Shown here: positions 32,522 through 39,786 of the stretch, one piece after another | Layout of the letters: each line of letters begins with the position of its first letter | Position numbering within the stretch: position 1 is the stretch's first letter | Assembly: GCA_964364175.1 (NCBI GenBank) | Contig: CAYILR010000005.1 | Coordinates: forward strand, 1-64,000 | Length of the DNA stretch: 64,000 nucleotides | Source: CAYILR01 sp964364175 | GTDB lineage: Bacteria > Bdellovibrionota > UBA1018 | Reading direction: 5' to 3' | Position numbers and translations under genes: made by a program | Notes under the pieces: generated by a model | What the model was told of the DNA's origin: nothing | Database searches by the model: none | The model's input: only the letters and a program-made list of their open reading frames with translations

Positions 32522-33495
32522 ACAGCGACGATGCGGTTTTCCAGAGTTCCCAGCTGATCAATTTCCAGCCGAACGATGTCCCCCGGTTTGAGCCAAACAT
32601 TGTCGGTGACTTTCGTGAGGTTGAGTTCCATCAAACAACCTGTTCCGACCGTGCCTGAACCAATCACTTCGCCGACTTGCAAAAGAACTCCGTAGCTTGC
32701 GCGCTCGAGGATCTGAGCGAAGGTCCAGTTCATGTCCTTGAGGTTGCCGCTCGAGAATTGTTTGTCGTTAATATATGCGCGCATTCCGAGATCGTGTCTT
32801 TCTCCGTGTGGACTAGGGATCGCTACGGATTGCAATTCGTCGCGTGTGACTAGGTATGGCCCCAGCGATGTCGCAAAATCTTTTCCCTTGGCAGGTCCCA
32901 GATTCATTTTCATTTCTTGAGTCTGGAGTTCGCGTGCAGACCAATCGTTCATGATCATGTAGCCAAAAATATAATCGTCTGCTTTCGAAGCCGGAATATT
33001 TTTTCCTGATTTGCCCATCACGATTGCGGCCTCGAGTTCAAAGTCGAGCCGCTCGCGTGCTTTTTCTTGAACAGGAATATCGCCGGGTCCCGTGACCGCC
33101 AGGTGATTAGTAAAATAAAACACTGGGAAGAGATCAAACTCCGGTATCATCGGCATTCCTCGGCCTTTTCGCGCAGATTCGACATGTTGACGAAATGCGT
33201 AGCCGTCGCGCATCGAGAGCGGACGAGGAATCGGAGAAACTAATTTCGCATATTTTTCTTGAAAAACCGCCTTGTTTGTAAGTCGTTGTTCGGAGTGTGC
33301 TTGAAGAATTTTTTGGCAGAGTGGGAGCCAATGATCTGATTTTTCGATCAAATCAAGCATATTTGTGGGCGTTTCTTGTATTTTTAAAATTTCAAGCCCG
33401 GAAGAAAGATCGATGATGAGTCCTGATCCCATGGCGCCCGTGTGAAGACCAATGCAATGTTTTTTCGCTGAATTCAAATAAGTGACGAATCTCAT
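32518..33495 (-). CDS. Fumarylacetoacetate hydrolase-family protein
   Basis: A 325-residue FAH-family enzyme. The start is placed at the ATG at 33495 (MRFVTYLNSAKKHCIG) because that is the normal family start; the frame is open beyond it. The catalytic domain carries the metal ligands in ELEAAIVMGKSGKN and GYMIMNDWSARELQ, and the end region GSGTVGTGCLMEL. The family includes fumarylacetoacetase, which cleaves fumarylacetoacetate to fumarate and acetoacetate. Pairing with maiA by a 4-nt overlap makes that role likely. The enzyme acts in the cytoplasm and needs Mg2+, Mn2+ or Ca2+. Confidence 0.88.
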   Translation of the reverse strand: MRFVTYLNSAKKHCIGLHTGAMGSGLIIDLSSGLEILKIQETPTNMLDLIEKSDHWLPLCQKILQAHSEQRLTNKAVFQEKYAKLVSPIPRPLSMRDGYAFRQHVESARKGRGMPMIPEFDLFPVFYFTNHLAVTGPGDIPVQEKARERLDFELEAAIVMGKSGKNIPASKADDYIFGYMIMNDWSARELQTQEMKMNLGPAKGKDFATSLGPYLVTRDELQSVAIPSPHGERHDLGMRAYINDKQFSSGNLKDMNWTFAQILERASYGVLLQVGEVIGSGTVGTGCLMELNLTKVTDNVWLKPGDIVRLEIDQLGTLENRIVAV

Positions 33496-33641
33496 AGTGA
33501 AGGTGATAGTACTTGAAACAAAAAAAAATGCTATCTTTCGGGCAAAAAAAGCATGCAATGGACATTTTTTTAAAAAAAACAGTTGTCGTCTTCGAAGAAC
33601 GCTCTTACAACTATCAGCAGAAGGAGATTTTAAAAAATCTT

Positions 33642-33995
33642 ATGGCAAAAAAAGCAAAACGTTTTTCGATCATCAATGAAATGACAGACTCTCTCACCAA
33701 AACCGTAGTCGTTACTCGCAAAGGCGAAGTAAAGATTAAGCGTTCAGAACTGAAGAAAGTTTTGGAAGATACCTTTTTGAAAGGTGCAAAACTCGCTGCT
33801 AGCGGCGAGCGCGTGAAATTCCCCATCATCGGAACCATGCGTCGCGGTGAAGTAAAAGCTCGTAAAGCTGGCAAAGGCAAAAACCCTTTCACTGGCCAAG
33901 AAATCATGTTGAAAGCCCGCCCAGCTTCTAAGAAGCCTCGCTGGTCTTTCCCAAAAACCACCAAAGAAATTTTTGCTAACAAAAAATTCTGGTAG
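33642..33995 (+). CDS. HU/IHF-like DNA-binding protein, divergent
   Basis: A 117-residue basic protein. The start is placed at the ATG at 33642 (MAKKAKRFSIIN); an AAGGAG lies 15 nt before it, a little far, and the frame is open further up. The second half shows the HU/IHF beta-arm pattern: VKFPIIGTMRRGEVKARKAG, KGKNPFTGQEIMLKARPASK. It is Lys-rich at both ends, longer than classical HU (about 90) and clearly divergent. It probably bends or wraps DNA. It is followed by a strong terminator at 34018. Confidence 0.8.
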   Translation: MAKKAKRFSIINEMTDSLTKTVVVTRKGEVKIKRSELKKVLEDTFLKGAKLAASGERVKFPIIGTMRRGEVKARKAGKGKNPFTGQEIMLKARPASKKPRWSFPKTTKEIFANKKFW

Positions 33996-34017
33996 ATTTT
34001 GGATTGTTGAATTTGAG

Positions 34018-34051
34018 AGCCGTCCTGGATATTCCAGGACGGCTTTTTTTT
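34018..34051 (+). terminator. Rho-independent terminator of the HU-like gene
   Basis: A perfect 12-bp stem AGCCGTCCTGGA with TCCAGGACGGCT, a 3-nt loop and a run of T ending at 34051. Confidence 0.92.
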
Positions 34052-34068
34052 GCCCAAATTTTGAAAAG

Positions 34069-35172
34069 CTAACGCACCATTGAGAGTTCGATCGCAAAAG
34101 CCAGTGCTAGCTTTGCGTAATTTGCTCCGTAGGCCGCATCCAAAATATCCAGCGTATCGTCGGCCGAGTGGATGTGTTTATTGCGTTCGTTCATCGCGGC
34201 TTCAAACGGAAACACACTCGGATATCCCGCGGCAGTCCAGCTGGCGTGATCGCTGCAAGCGTAGCCGCATTGACCTTCGCCCCATGCGATGTGCACATAA
34301 GCGTTGACGAGAGATTGGGTGAACCGGCTGAGATCAGCGTTCGTGTTGTCCATGATGAAAGTCATTTTGCGACTAGCGCCGGGGAACATCGTCATGTCGA
34401 GTTGAAATGCAGCGACGACGGTTTTGCCTTCGCGCTTGTAGCGTTGAGCAATGTCTTGGCTGCCAAGCAGTCCGCGCTCTTCGCCCGCGTAGGCCATAAA
34501 TTCAATTGTGCGTAGGGGGCGAAGTCCGGATTGGCTGAAAACACGAAAAGCTTCGAGGACTGTCGCCATGCCCGAGGCATTGTCATCCGCACCGGGAGCG
34601 CGGTCGCTGGGGCTGGGGAACCAATTGTCCATACTGATGGAGTCTTGGTGACCACCGATGACAATGATTTCTTTGGAGAGCTTGGGATCGGTGCCGGGGA
34701 TTCGAGCGATCACGGAAGGCTGCTGGAAGGAGTGAGTGACTGATTCGACTTGAATGTCGGTGCGAGGTTTGGCGTTGGCGCGGAAGCGAGACTGGATGAA
34801 TTCGGAGGATTTTACACCTGAGGCCCCATCGTAATAGCGATTTTGAAATGCCGAGAGTTCGCGGACTGTCTGTTCCATTTGTGTGGAGGAGATTTTTTTA
34901 AGGAGTGGGTTGACGATGCTAGGAATGCTGGGTTTTTTACCGGTGAAGCTGAAAAAGGGCTGGAGTTCAAGGTCGCTGAGTGTGTCCTGATGCTCGGTTA
35001 CGTCCATGAATCCTCCGCAGTGGCCTTGATCGTGGGATTGCTGGGAGAGCTGGGTGATTTGATCGGAGGTCATCCATTCTCGGATGTTGGGCTGGGTTTG
35101 GATGAGACGGAGTGACTCTGGATTTGGACTGGCAGAAACGGATTGTATAAAAAATGATAGAATGAGCAGCAT
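34069..35172 (-). CDS. Secreted M28-family aminopeptidase
   Basis: A 367-residue zinc exopeptidase of the M28 family, similar in layout to Vibrio leucyl aminopeptidase. A short signal peptide (about 1-14) and a propeptide-like region (to about 100) precede the catalytic domain. Zn ligands and catalytic residues are visible: IIVIGGHQDS (His), GADDNASGMA (Asp), YAGEERGLLGS (catalytic and ligand Glu), QLDMTM (Asp) and HSADDTLD (His). It releases N-terminal amino acids from peptides outside the cytoplasm, sensible in an organism that feeds on protein. It stands alone. The 3' ends of this gene and the HU-like gene face each other. Confidence 0.9.
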   Translation of the reverse strand: MLLILSFFIQSVSASPNPESLRLIQTQPNIREWMTSDQITQLSQQSHDQGHCGGFMDVTEHQDTLSDLELQPFFSFTGKKPSIPSIVNPLLKKISSTQMEQTVRELSAFQNRYYDGASGVKSSEFIQSRFRANAKPRTDIQVESVTHSFQQPSVIARIPGTDPKLSKEIIVIGGHQDSISMDNWFPSPSDRAPGADDNASGMATVLEAFRVFSQSGLRPLRTIEFMAYAGEERGLLGSQDIAQRYKREGKTVVAAFQLDMTMFPGASRKMTFIMDNTNADLSRFTQSLVNAYVHIAWGEGQCGYACSDHASWTAAGYPSVFPFEAAMNERNKHIHSADDTLDILDAAYGANYAKLALAFAIELSMVR

Positions 35173-35214
35173 TTTATAACCCCTCCATGGGTGATTTGAT
35201 CAAAGCATAATCGG

Positions 35215-35234
35215 ATTTGGTCCCGGGACCAAAT
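35215..35234. repeat. Perfect 20-nt palindrome
   Basis: ATTTGGTCCCGGGACCAAAT is self-complementary with no loop. It lies 19 bp left of REP-1 copy E and shares the ATTTGG block with that family. It may be part of the same repeat cluster or a terminator or operator. Confidence 0.5.
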
Positions 35235-35253
35235 TATTTAGTCGACCCCAAAT

Positions 35254-35356
35254 CTGTGATCCCGGATTTGGAAGGTTTGATTCCAAATCAGCATCCACAG
35301 ACAGCCTGTGACTATGCAAACGGAAGGTTTCCTTCCAAATCGAGCCTCACAGATTT
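35254..35356. repeat. REP-1 doublet, copy E
   Basis: A doublet of palindromes CTGTGATCCC..GATTTGGAAGG..TTCCAAATC..TCCACAG and CTGTGACTATG..AACGGAAGG..CCTTCCAAAT..CCTCACAG. It has the same order as copy C upstream of the first RAYT, 19 kb away. This is a dispersed copy and shows that the doublet moves as a unit. Confidence 0.8.
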
Positions 35357-35447
35357 GAGCAGATTATCGCTAGGGGGTGGACGTCCACGGTTAGGGTATG
35401 TTAGATGCCCAGGATCAACCAATATTCTCTGTCGCTAGTGATGAAAA

Positions 35448-35537
35448 GGAGAGGTGTGTGAGTGGTTGAAACAGCACGCTTCGAAAGCGTGTTTACCTTA
35501 ACCGGTAACGTGGGTTCAAATCCCACCCTCTCCGCCA
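35448..35537 (+). tRNA. tRNA-Ser (anticodon CGA)
   Basis: A 90-nt class II tRNA with encoded CCA. The acceptor stem is GGAGAGG with CCTCTCC, the anticodon stem is CACGC with GCGTG, and the loop TTCGAAA gives anticodon CGA, reading UCG. A long variable arm follows. The T-arm is GTGGG-TTCAAAT-CCCAC. It is followed by a tail with an inverted and a direct copy of its own 3' end. Confidence 0.95.
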
Positions 35538-35825
35538 TAACCCAAATATTTCTCGAAAAATTAGACATTGTTTGAACAACTTCTTTGCCGAAGTTAAGGG
35601 TGGGATTTGAACGAGAATTTTCGGCTGCGATGAACGCGCTAGCGTTTAGCGCAGCAAATCAGGCAGGATGCCTGATTTAGAAAATTGTCCGGCCCGGAGA
35701 CGACTGAGCGTGAAGCGAAGGAGTCGGAGGGCAAATCCCACCCTCTCCGCCACTTCCAGTGGCGGAGCTCCGCTTTTGCGGAGCCGGGCGCTCGGGCCTT
35801 CGTGGCCCTCGCGTCTCCGCCACTT
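35538..35825 (+). repeat. Structured tail of tRNA-Ser with tRNA-derived repeats
   Basis: The layout is the same as behind tRNA-Arg. Stem GCCGAA (35587-35592) with TTCGGC (35620-35625) has a 27-nt loop containing GGGTGGGATTTGAAC (35598-35612), the exact reverse complement of tRNA nucleotides 35514-35528. Hairpin one follows (about 35624-35655), hairpin two AAATCAGGCA-gga-TGCCTGATTT (35656-35678), TTAGAAAATT, then a 21-nt exact sense copy of the tRNA 3' end with CCA (35732-35752). The sense copies are 215 nt apart. A short third echo, TCTCCGCCACTT, occurs at 35814. No coding frame is convincing. Confidence 0.75.
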
Positions 35826-35872
35826 TGCTAATTTCAAAATTGGGAACATTCTTTTTCCCGTGAAGAGCCGGA
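35826..35872. other. Spacer, nothing seen
   Basis: Short AT-rich spacer between the tRNA-Ser tail and the end of the AbiGi-like gene. No signal recognised. Confidence 0.4.
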
Positions 35873-36682
35873 TCAAAGGGCGTGAGCAAGAGCGCTCCAG
35901 CCTCCAGACTTCAATTCGTTTGTTAGTCTATCGGTAGTCCAGTCTGGATCGACAAAGGGAAAAATATTGTTAACAAGCTTTTGGAAGAAGGGGATCTTTT
36001 CTTCAGGACACAATCCGAAGGCAACCTGATTCAGGTTGAAAGAAAAGTGGTCAGTAGCTCGCCATTCTCGTTCCCATCGGAAATCAATTTCCCTTTGATC
36101 TGTGGTGTGGAGTTTGGGTCCATACTGTTCAAATAATGGCAGTAGTGATTTCCACGTTGAAAGTGTTCCTAAGTGTGGCATCGCATCCAGTGCCGCAAGC
36201 ATATCAGTTCTTCTGGAATCAAAGTAAAATACGGGATGACCATTTTTTGTACGAACAAACTCAGTAGAAAAAGCTAACCCAAATTTTTGATATTTATTGA
36301 GCTTGAGATTAGCATTTTTTGGATCCTGAGTTGCAGTATAAAACGATTTGAGCTCACGCAGCGGAGTTTCGGAAAAACAAACACACTTTAACCAGTCCAG
36401 CGGTACACTACCACGTTTTTTAAACCCAACATCGATATTGAATTTGAAATGACCAAAAGGAGCTCGTGCCAAAATAGCTGGGGTCGGCTTATGGGTGAGT
36501 ATATCTTTTAGGGAGTCTTCTGCATTGAGTGTGCGGCTATTCCCGAATAAGTAACTGCCTGGGTTGGCATCGAATGGCTTATACTCCTCGTAGCTGCCAT
36601 TTTTTGTCAGATGTACGAGAAAGTTGGATAAGTCGCTCCGTCCCTTTCTAAATAAATCTGATGGATTACTTGTGGTTGGCAT
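35873..36682 (-). CDS. AbiGi/DUF2971-like protein, possible toxin of a defence cassette
   Basis: A 269-residue cytoplasmic protein. It starts with a segment like FRKGRSDLSNFLVHLTKN, then ILARAPFGHFKFN, the signature KCVCFSETPLRELKSFY (about 105), KFGLAFSTEFVR with NGHPVFYFD, and DFRWEREWRATDHFSF. These blocks match the abortive-infection AbiGi and DUF2971-like group. By analogy with DarT, and because a DarG-type macro-domain gene lies 377 bp away on the other strand, an ADP-ribosyltransferase-like activity is conceivable, but I cannot see catalytic residues that prove it. It is transcribed away from the 98-residue gene at 36737 with a 54-bp shared promoter region. Confidence 0.5.
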   Translation of the reverse strand: MPTTSNPSDLFRKGRSDLSNFLVHLTKNGSYEEYKPFDANPGSYLFGNSRTLNAEDSLKDILTHKPTPAILARAPFGHFKFNIDVGFKKRGSVPLDWLKCVCFSETPLRELKSFYTATQDPKNANLKLNKYQKFGLAFSTEFVRTKNGHPVFYFDSRRTDMLAALDAMPHLGTLSTWKSLLPLFEQYGPKLHTTDQREIDFRWEREWRATDHFSFNLNQVAFGLCPEEKIPFFQKLVNNIFPFVDPDWTTDRLTNELKSGGWSALAHAL

Positions 36683-36736
36683 TTTAAGAATCTGTACCCT
36701 TGTTAAAATCAGAGAAATCGCATAAAAATAGGAGCG

Positions 36737-37033
36737 ATGGCAACTGTAAAGAAGCTAGATTCCTTCGTAATTAAAGATAAATATGGGCTCACTGAATTGC
36801 AGGTATTCGAGGAGGCTCAAGCGTCGGCCATTCGTCGTTCTGAAATGATGGGTTGGACGGATATATCTGTAGTCCGAAATTCGGACGCCACCTTTACCGA
36901 AGGGGAGTTCACTTGCTACACCTTTGATCTTCTGGGTGCGGATTCCATCCCTCAAAATGAAAATGAAGAATCCAAGAGCAAAGTGTTGCCGCCATCATCT
37001 TCTGGAATTGCCGCAAGAGAAATCAGTCCATAA
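36737..37033 (+). CDS. Small hypothetical protein of the macro-domain cassette
   Basis: A 98-residue protein with good ribosome site (AGGAG) before its ATG. The first 70 residues form a compact alpha-beta pattern (LTELQVFEEAQASAIRRSE, GWTDISVVRNSD, FTCYTFDLLGA). A flexible tail rich in Asn, Glu and Ser ends SSSGIAAREISP. The SGIAAR part also ends the macro-domain protein behind it. No family is recognised. It is 25 bp upstream of the macro-domain gene, so the two should form one transcript. Confidence 0.6.
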   Translation: MATVKKLDSFVIKDKYGLTELQVFEEAQASAIRRSEMMGWTDISVVRNSDATFTEGEFTCYTFDLLGADSIPQNENEESKSKVLPPSSSGIAAREISP

Positions 37034-37058
37034 TCCGTCGCGTTGAAAGGCGGTTATT

Positions 37059-37589
37059 TTGGTTACATACGTCAGTGGCGACATTTTTAAATCCCCGGCA
37101 CAGGTTCTGACCAACACGGTGAATTGTGTGGGCGTGATGGGTAAGGGTGTTGCTCTCGAATTTAAGAACCGCTACCCAGCTCTTTTTAGTGACTACAAAA
37201 CTCGGTGCGATCAGGGTGGAGTAAAACCTGGAGAACCTTATTTGTGGGAAGACGATCGAGTGCAGGTTTTGAATTTTCCCACTAAGCGTCATTGGAAAGA
37301 AAATTCACGGCTTCAAGATATCGAAGATGGTCTCAAGTACTTGGCTGCTCACTATGACGAGATGTCGATCCAGTCGATTGCGATGCCTCCCTTGGGATGT
37401 GGCAATGGTGGGTTGAACTGGTCTGATGTGAGGCCGTTGATTGATCGGTACCTGGGTTCGATTCCGGACTTGGATGTTTATGTTTACGAGCCACTGCAAG
37501 CTGCAGCTCAAAAAGATCCTTCTGACCAGCGCGAGACAAAACCGCAGTCGAAACAAAGTGGAATTGCTGCTCGTCCTGCTGAGCTTTAG
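37059..37589 (+). CDS. DarG-type macro-domain protein
   Basis: A 176-residue protein with a macro domain of the DarG/TARG1 type (about 1-150). Key blocks are YVSGDIFKSPAQVLTNTVNC, GVMGKGVALEFKNRYP and PPLGCGNGGLNWSDV. Macro domains of this type remove ADP-ribose from DNA or protein; DarG reverses thymidine ADP-ribosylation by DarT. Full DarG has a C-terminal domain that neutralises DarT; here there is only a 25-residue tail ending SGIAARPAEL. The start is TTG at 37059 with AAAGGCGG before it. No DarT is recognisable nearby; the AbiGi-like protein on the other strand is a candidate partner. Confidence 0.8.
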   Translation: MVTYVSGDIFKSPAQVLTNTVNCVGVMGKGVALEFKNRYPALFSDYKTRCDQGGVKPGEPYLWEDDRVQVLNFPTKRHWKENSRLQDIEDGLKYLAAHYDEMSIQSIAMPPLGCGNGGLNWSDVRPLIDRYLGSIPDLDVYVYEPLQAAAQKDPSDQRETKPQSKQSGIAARPAEL

Positions 37590-37643
37590 ACTCGCATTGC
37601 TTACGATGGACAAATAGATCTCTACGGCCCAAGCTTATTTTAA

Positions 37644-38339
37644 ATGACAGCGCTGCTTTCTCAGTCCGAAATCGAAAAATTTGCACTCAAGATTCGTAAT
37701 TTGAGTAACAATGCTGAGTATAAAAAAGCCCATCAACTCTCCAAAACCCTCAGTGAAAAATATCCAAATATATTGCTTTTTGCATACCATGAAGCCGTAC
37801 TTTCTGCGGAAGACGACACGGGATGCACTTCAGCTGAAATCAAGGCCAGACACAAGTCGGCTGCGCTGAAATTGAAAAAGCTGCTTAAAAAATTACGTTC
37901 AGTCTCTCCAAATTTGAGAGCAGGTATTAGAAATGAGTACTATTGGTTTTCCCATCAGCCCTACAAACAGTACCTACTAGGACGAGAGCAAGTCAGGCGA
38001 GGTATTAAACGAGCCTATTATGCGCAAGGGGTGGGAGCAGCAATGCTTGCAAAAAAGTATGGTCAACAAGAACGTCGCAAACTTTGTTTACGTTGGGCCA
38101 AGAGATCCGAAAGAGCTTGGCTTAGTTTTTTTACTGTGGATTCAGAATGGTTCAATTCCTATTTTTTTTATGCAAGGGCGTTGGGGTATCAGGGACGTGC
38201 TTCTGAAATGGAAGCAGCATTACTTCGTGCATGTAAAATTTCTGAAAAACCCAAGGACTGGGAAGTGCTTCGCGATATTCGTAAAGAAATAGATATGGTT
38301 CGTTGGAAAATTTCAAAATCCAAGCCCGTCAGTTCGTAA
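37644..38339 (+). CDS. Helical-repeat (TPR-like) hypothetical protein
   Basis: A 231-residue, basic, mostly helical protein. Residues 15-70 and 170-210 show antiparallel helix pairs like tetratricopeptide repeats (YKKAHQLSKTLSEKYPNILL; YARALGYQGRASEMEAALLR). Such proteins bind other proteins. It has no signal peptide or membrane helix. It follows the macro-domain gene by 54 bp on the same strand and could belong to the cassette, but this is only by position. The base composition is lower in GC than the neighbouring housekeeping genes, in keeping with an acquired island behind tRNA-Ser. Confidence 0.5.
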   Translation: MTALLSQSEIEKFALKIRNLSNNAEYKKAHQLSKTLSEKYPNILLFAYHEAVLSAEDDTGCTSAEIKARHKSAALKLKKLLKKLRSVSPNLRAGIRNEYYWFSHQPYKQYLLGREQVRRGIKRAYYAQGVGAAMLAKKYGQQERRKLCLRWAKRSERAWLSFFTVDSEWFNSYFFYARALGYQGRASEMEAALLRACKISEKPKDWEVLRDIRKEIDMVRWKISKSKPVSS

Positions 38340-38675
38340 ACCACACTCGATCAATGAGTCCATCACGGAATCTATAGATAGCCATGGTGTGTAGGCCGCC
38401 AGGAAATATTTTTGCTCCAGTAACCCATTCTTCATCAATGATGCTGAAATCAAGCACAGTTCTATTTTTTAACTCGCAATGAAGTTCAGGACTGGAGTCG
38501 AAGAGGGTTGGTATTTTTCGATGAACTCCGCTTTTCCTCGACAAACATCAGTCGTGGAAATGAGCCGAACCACGATTATGTCGGGATGGTAGCAACCTAT
38601 AAACTCCTCGAGGTTTCTTCGGTTGTAGGCAGCGAGCTGTCGCTCAACTAGCTTCACTCTGTTGTCTGGTTGCAT
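38329..38675 (-). pseudogene. NTF2/SnoaL-like protein, frameshifted
   Basis: Two minus-strand frames together encode one NTF2-like protein of about 115 residues. The first half (38675 to about 38515) reads VERQLAAYNRRNLEEFIGCY, DIIVVRLISTTDVCRGKAEF; the second (about 38515 to 38329) reads LHCELKNRTVLDFSIIDEEW and MAIYRFRDGLIDRVWF, the typical end of SnoaL-like domains. They meet at a run of five A (minus strand) where adding one A restores a single frame. This may be a mutation or a homopolymer error. The gene lies 10 bp downstream of the lipocalin-like gene. Confidence 0.65.
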
Positions 38676-38685
38676 AGAAAATATA

Positions 38686-39069
38686 CTATTTTTGTTGCCA
38701 AGTTATTTCAAAGTATCCCTGATTGGTTGGTTCCGACCTCAGAATCAAGTGTTTATCCTGAAACTCCAGTTGCCTGACTTCGATTGTTCCGACTCTTGAA
38801 ATATTTGATGCAACCTCAATGTGATGCAAGACTTTTCCTGATTGTAGAGAGAATTTTCCTGAGTATGCGATGATGTCCTCTAAAGACGTTGGAGACGCTG
38901 TTTTAGTGATCAACACATTCATCGAAAAATCACTGGTGTAGGTGAGTTGTCCGATCATATTTTGGCCTGTCCGCGCAAATAAGCCATCTTGTCCAACATA
39001 GCCATGGTCCACCAAACTCCAAGTGCCAACGATTTGTTTCGGGTCGATTTTAGCTTTGAATTCGGACAT
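38686..39069 (-). CDS. Lipocalin-like domain protein
   Basis: A 127-residue cytoplasmic protein of the lipocalin-like (Lipocalin_5) family. It opens with the typical VGTWSLVDHGY, followed by IGQLTYTSDFSMNVLI and YSGKFSLQSGKVLHHIEVA, and ends with ILRSEPTNQGYFEITWQ. The fold is a small beta-barrel; bacterial members often sit in small-molecule or secondary-metabolism gene sets. The ligand is unknown. It probably shares a transcript with the frameshifted NTF2-like gene behind it, and both could belong to the accessory island. Confidence 0.7.
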   Translation of the reverse strand: MSEFKAKIDPKQIVGTWSLVDHGYVGQDGLFARTGQNMIGQLTYTSDFSMNVLITKTASPTSLEDIIAYSGKFSLQSGKVLHHIEVASNISRVGTIEVRQLEFQDKHLILRSEPTNQGYFEITWQQK

Positions 39070-39315
39070 GAATGTTATTGTAATACACGTTTGGTTCGTT
39101 CTGTATCTCTACCTTCAATTTGAAAATAGTTAAAAATTTGAGAACATTTTGGGAACACAAGACCCCAAAACCCCCTAAAACAGTCCCAAACAACCCAGGA
39201 TGCAAACCCGCCAAATACCGCAGTTATATTGTTGCTTTGTGGATTTTGAGGGTCAGATTATCCCTTAGAGCTTCTTGCGAAAATTTTCTATATACTTTAG
39301 CATCGCAGGGTGCTG
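39070..39315. other. Intergenic region with no clear gene
   Basis: About 245 bp between divergent genes. It contains C-rich and A-rich patches around 39155-39215 (ACCCCAAAACCCCCT type) and an AT-rich stretch just before the thioesterase start that may hold its promoter. I see no strong hairpin or RNA gene. Confidence 0.4.
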
Positions 39316-39786
39316 ATGAACCAAAAAGTAAATCCCGATCATGCCCAAAGAATTATTCAGATGGTGAACGAGGCGCAGTTTCCCAATCTGCTCTCCATGA
39401 AGATGCTGGAGATTGATCAAGGCAGGTGCAAGCTGGAGCTGGTGGTCGACGGAAAGCATCTTCAGCCGCTGGGTCTGGTTCACGGCGGAGTGATTGCGAG
39501 TTTGATTGATACGGCTACCTATTGGAGCGGCTATTTTTCGATTCCGGAGACGAGCGGCTTGTTGAATGTTGATCTCAGGCTGAATTATCTGCGCGCGGTT
39601 CCAGCAGGTGCGGGACGATTGATTGTGGAAGGCCGTGAAGTCAAACCCGGCAGATCGCTCAGTTACACGGATGCGCAGGTTTTCTCTTCTGATGGAAAAC
39701 TGATCGCGCATGGTAATTCAACTTTATTTGTGACGGCGGAGAATAACCTTCAAGCTCAACTGAAATTACCGTCTAAGTATCTTTGA
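39316..39786 (+). CDS. PaaI-type hotdog thioesterase
   Basis: A protein of about 156 residues with a single hotdog fold. The catalytic region reads LGLVHGGVIASLIDTATYWS (about 58-77) with the HGG motif and a following Asp, as in PaaI and YdiI-like acyl-CoA thioesterases. The second conserved part is LNVDLRLNYLRAVPAG. It hydrolyses an acyl-CoA thioester of unknown chain. The ATG at 39316 follows AGGGTG and is preferred over a GTG at 39310. Its last 14 bp overlap the end of the convergent PPK2 gene. Confidence 0.85.
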   Translation: MNQKVNPDHAQRIIQMVNEAQFPNLLSMKMLEIDQGRCKLELVVDGKHLQPLGLVHGGVIASLIDTATYWSGYFSIPETSGLLNVDLRLNYLRAVPAGAGRLIVEGREVKPGRSLSYTDAQVFSSDGKLIAHGNSTLFVTAENNLQAQLKLPSKYL

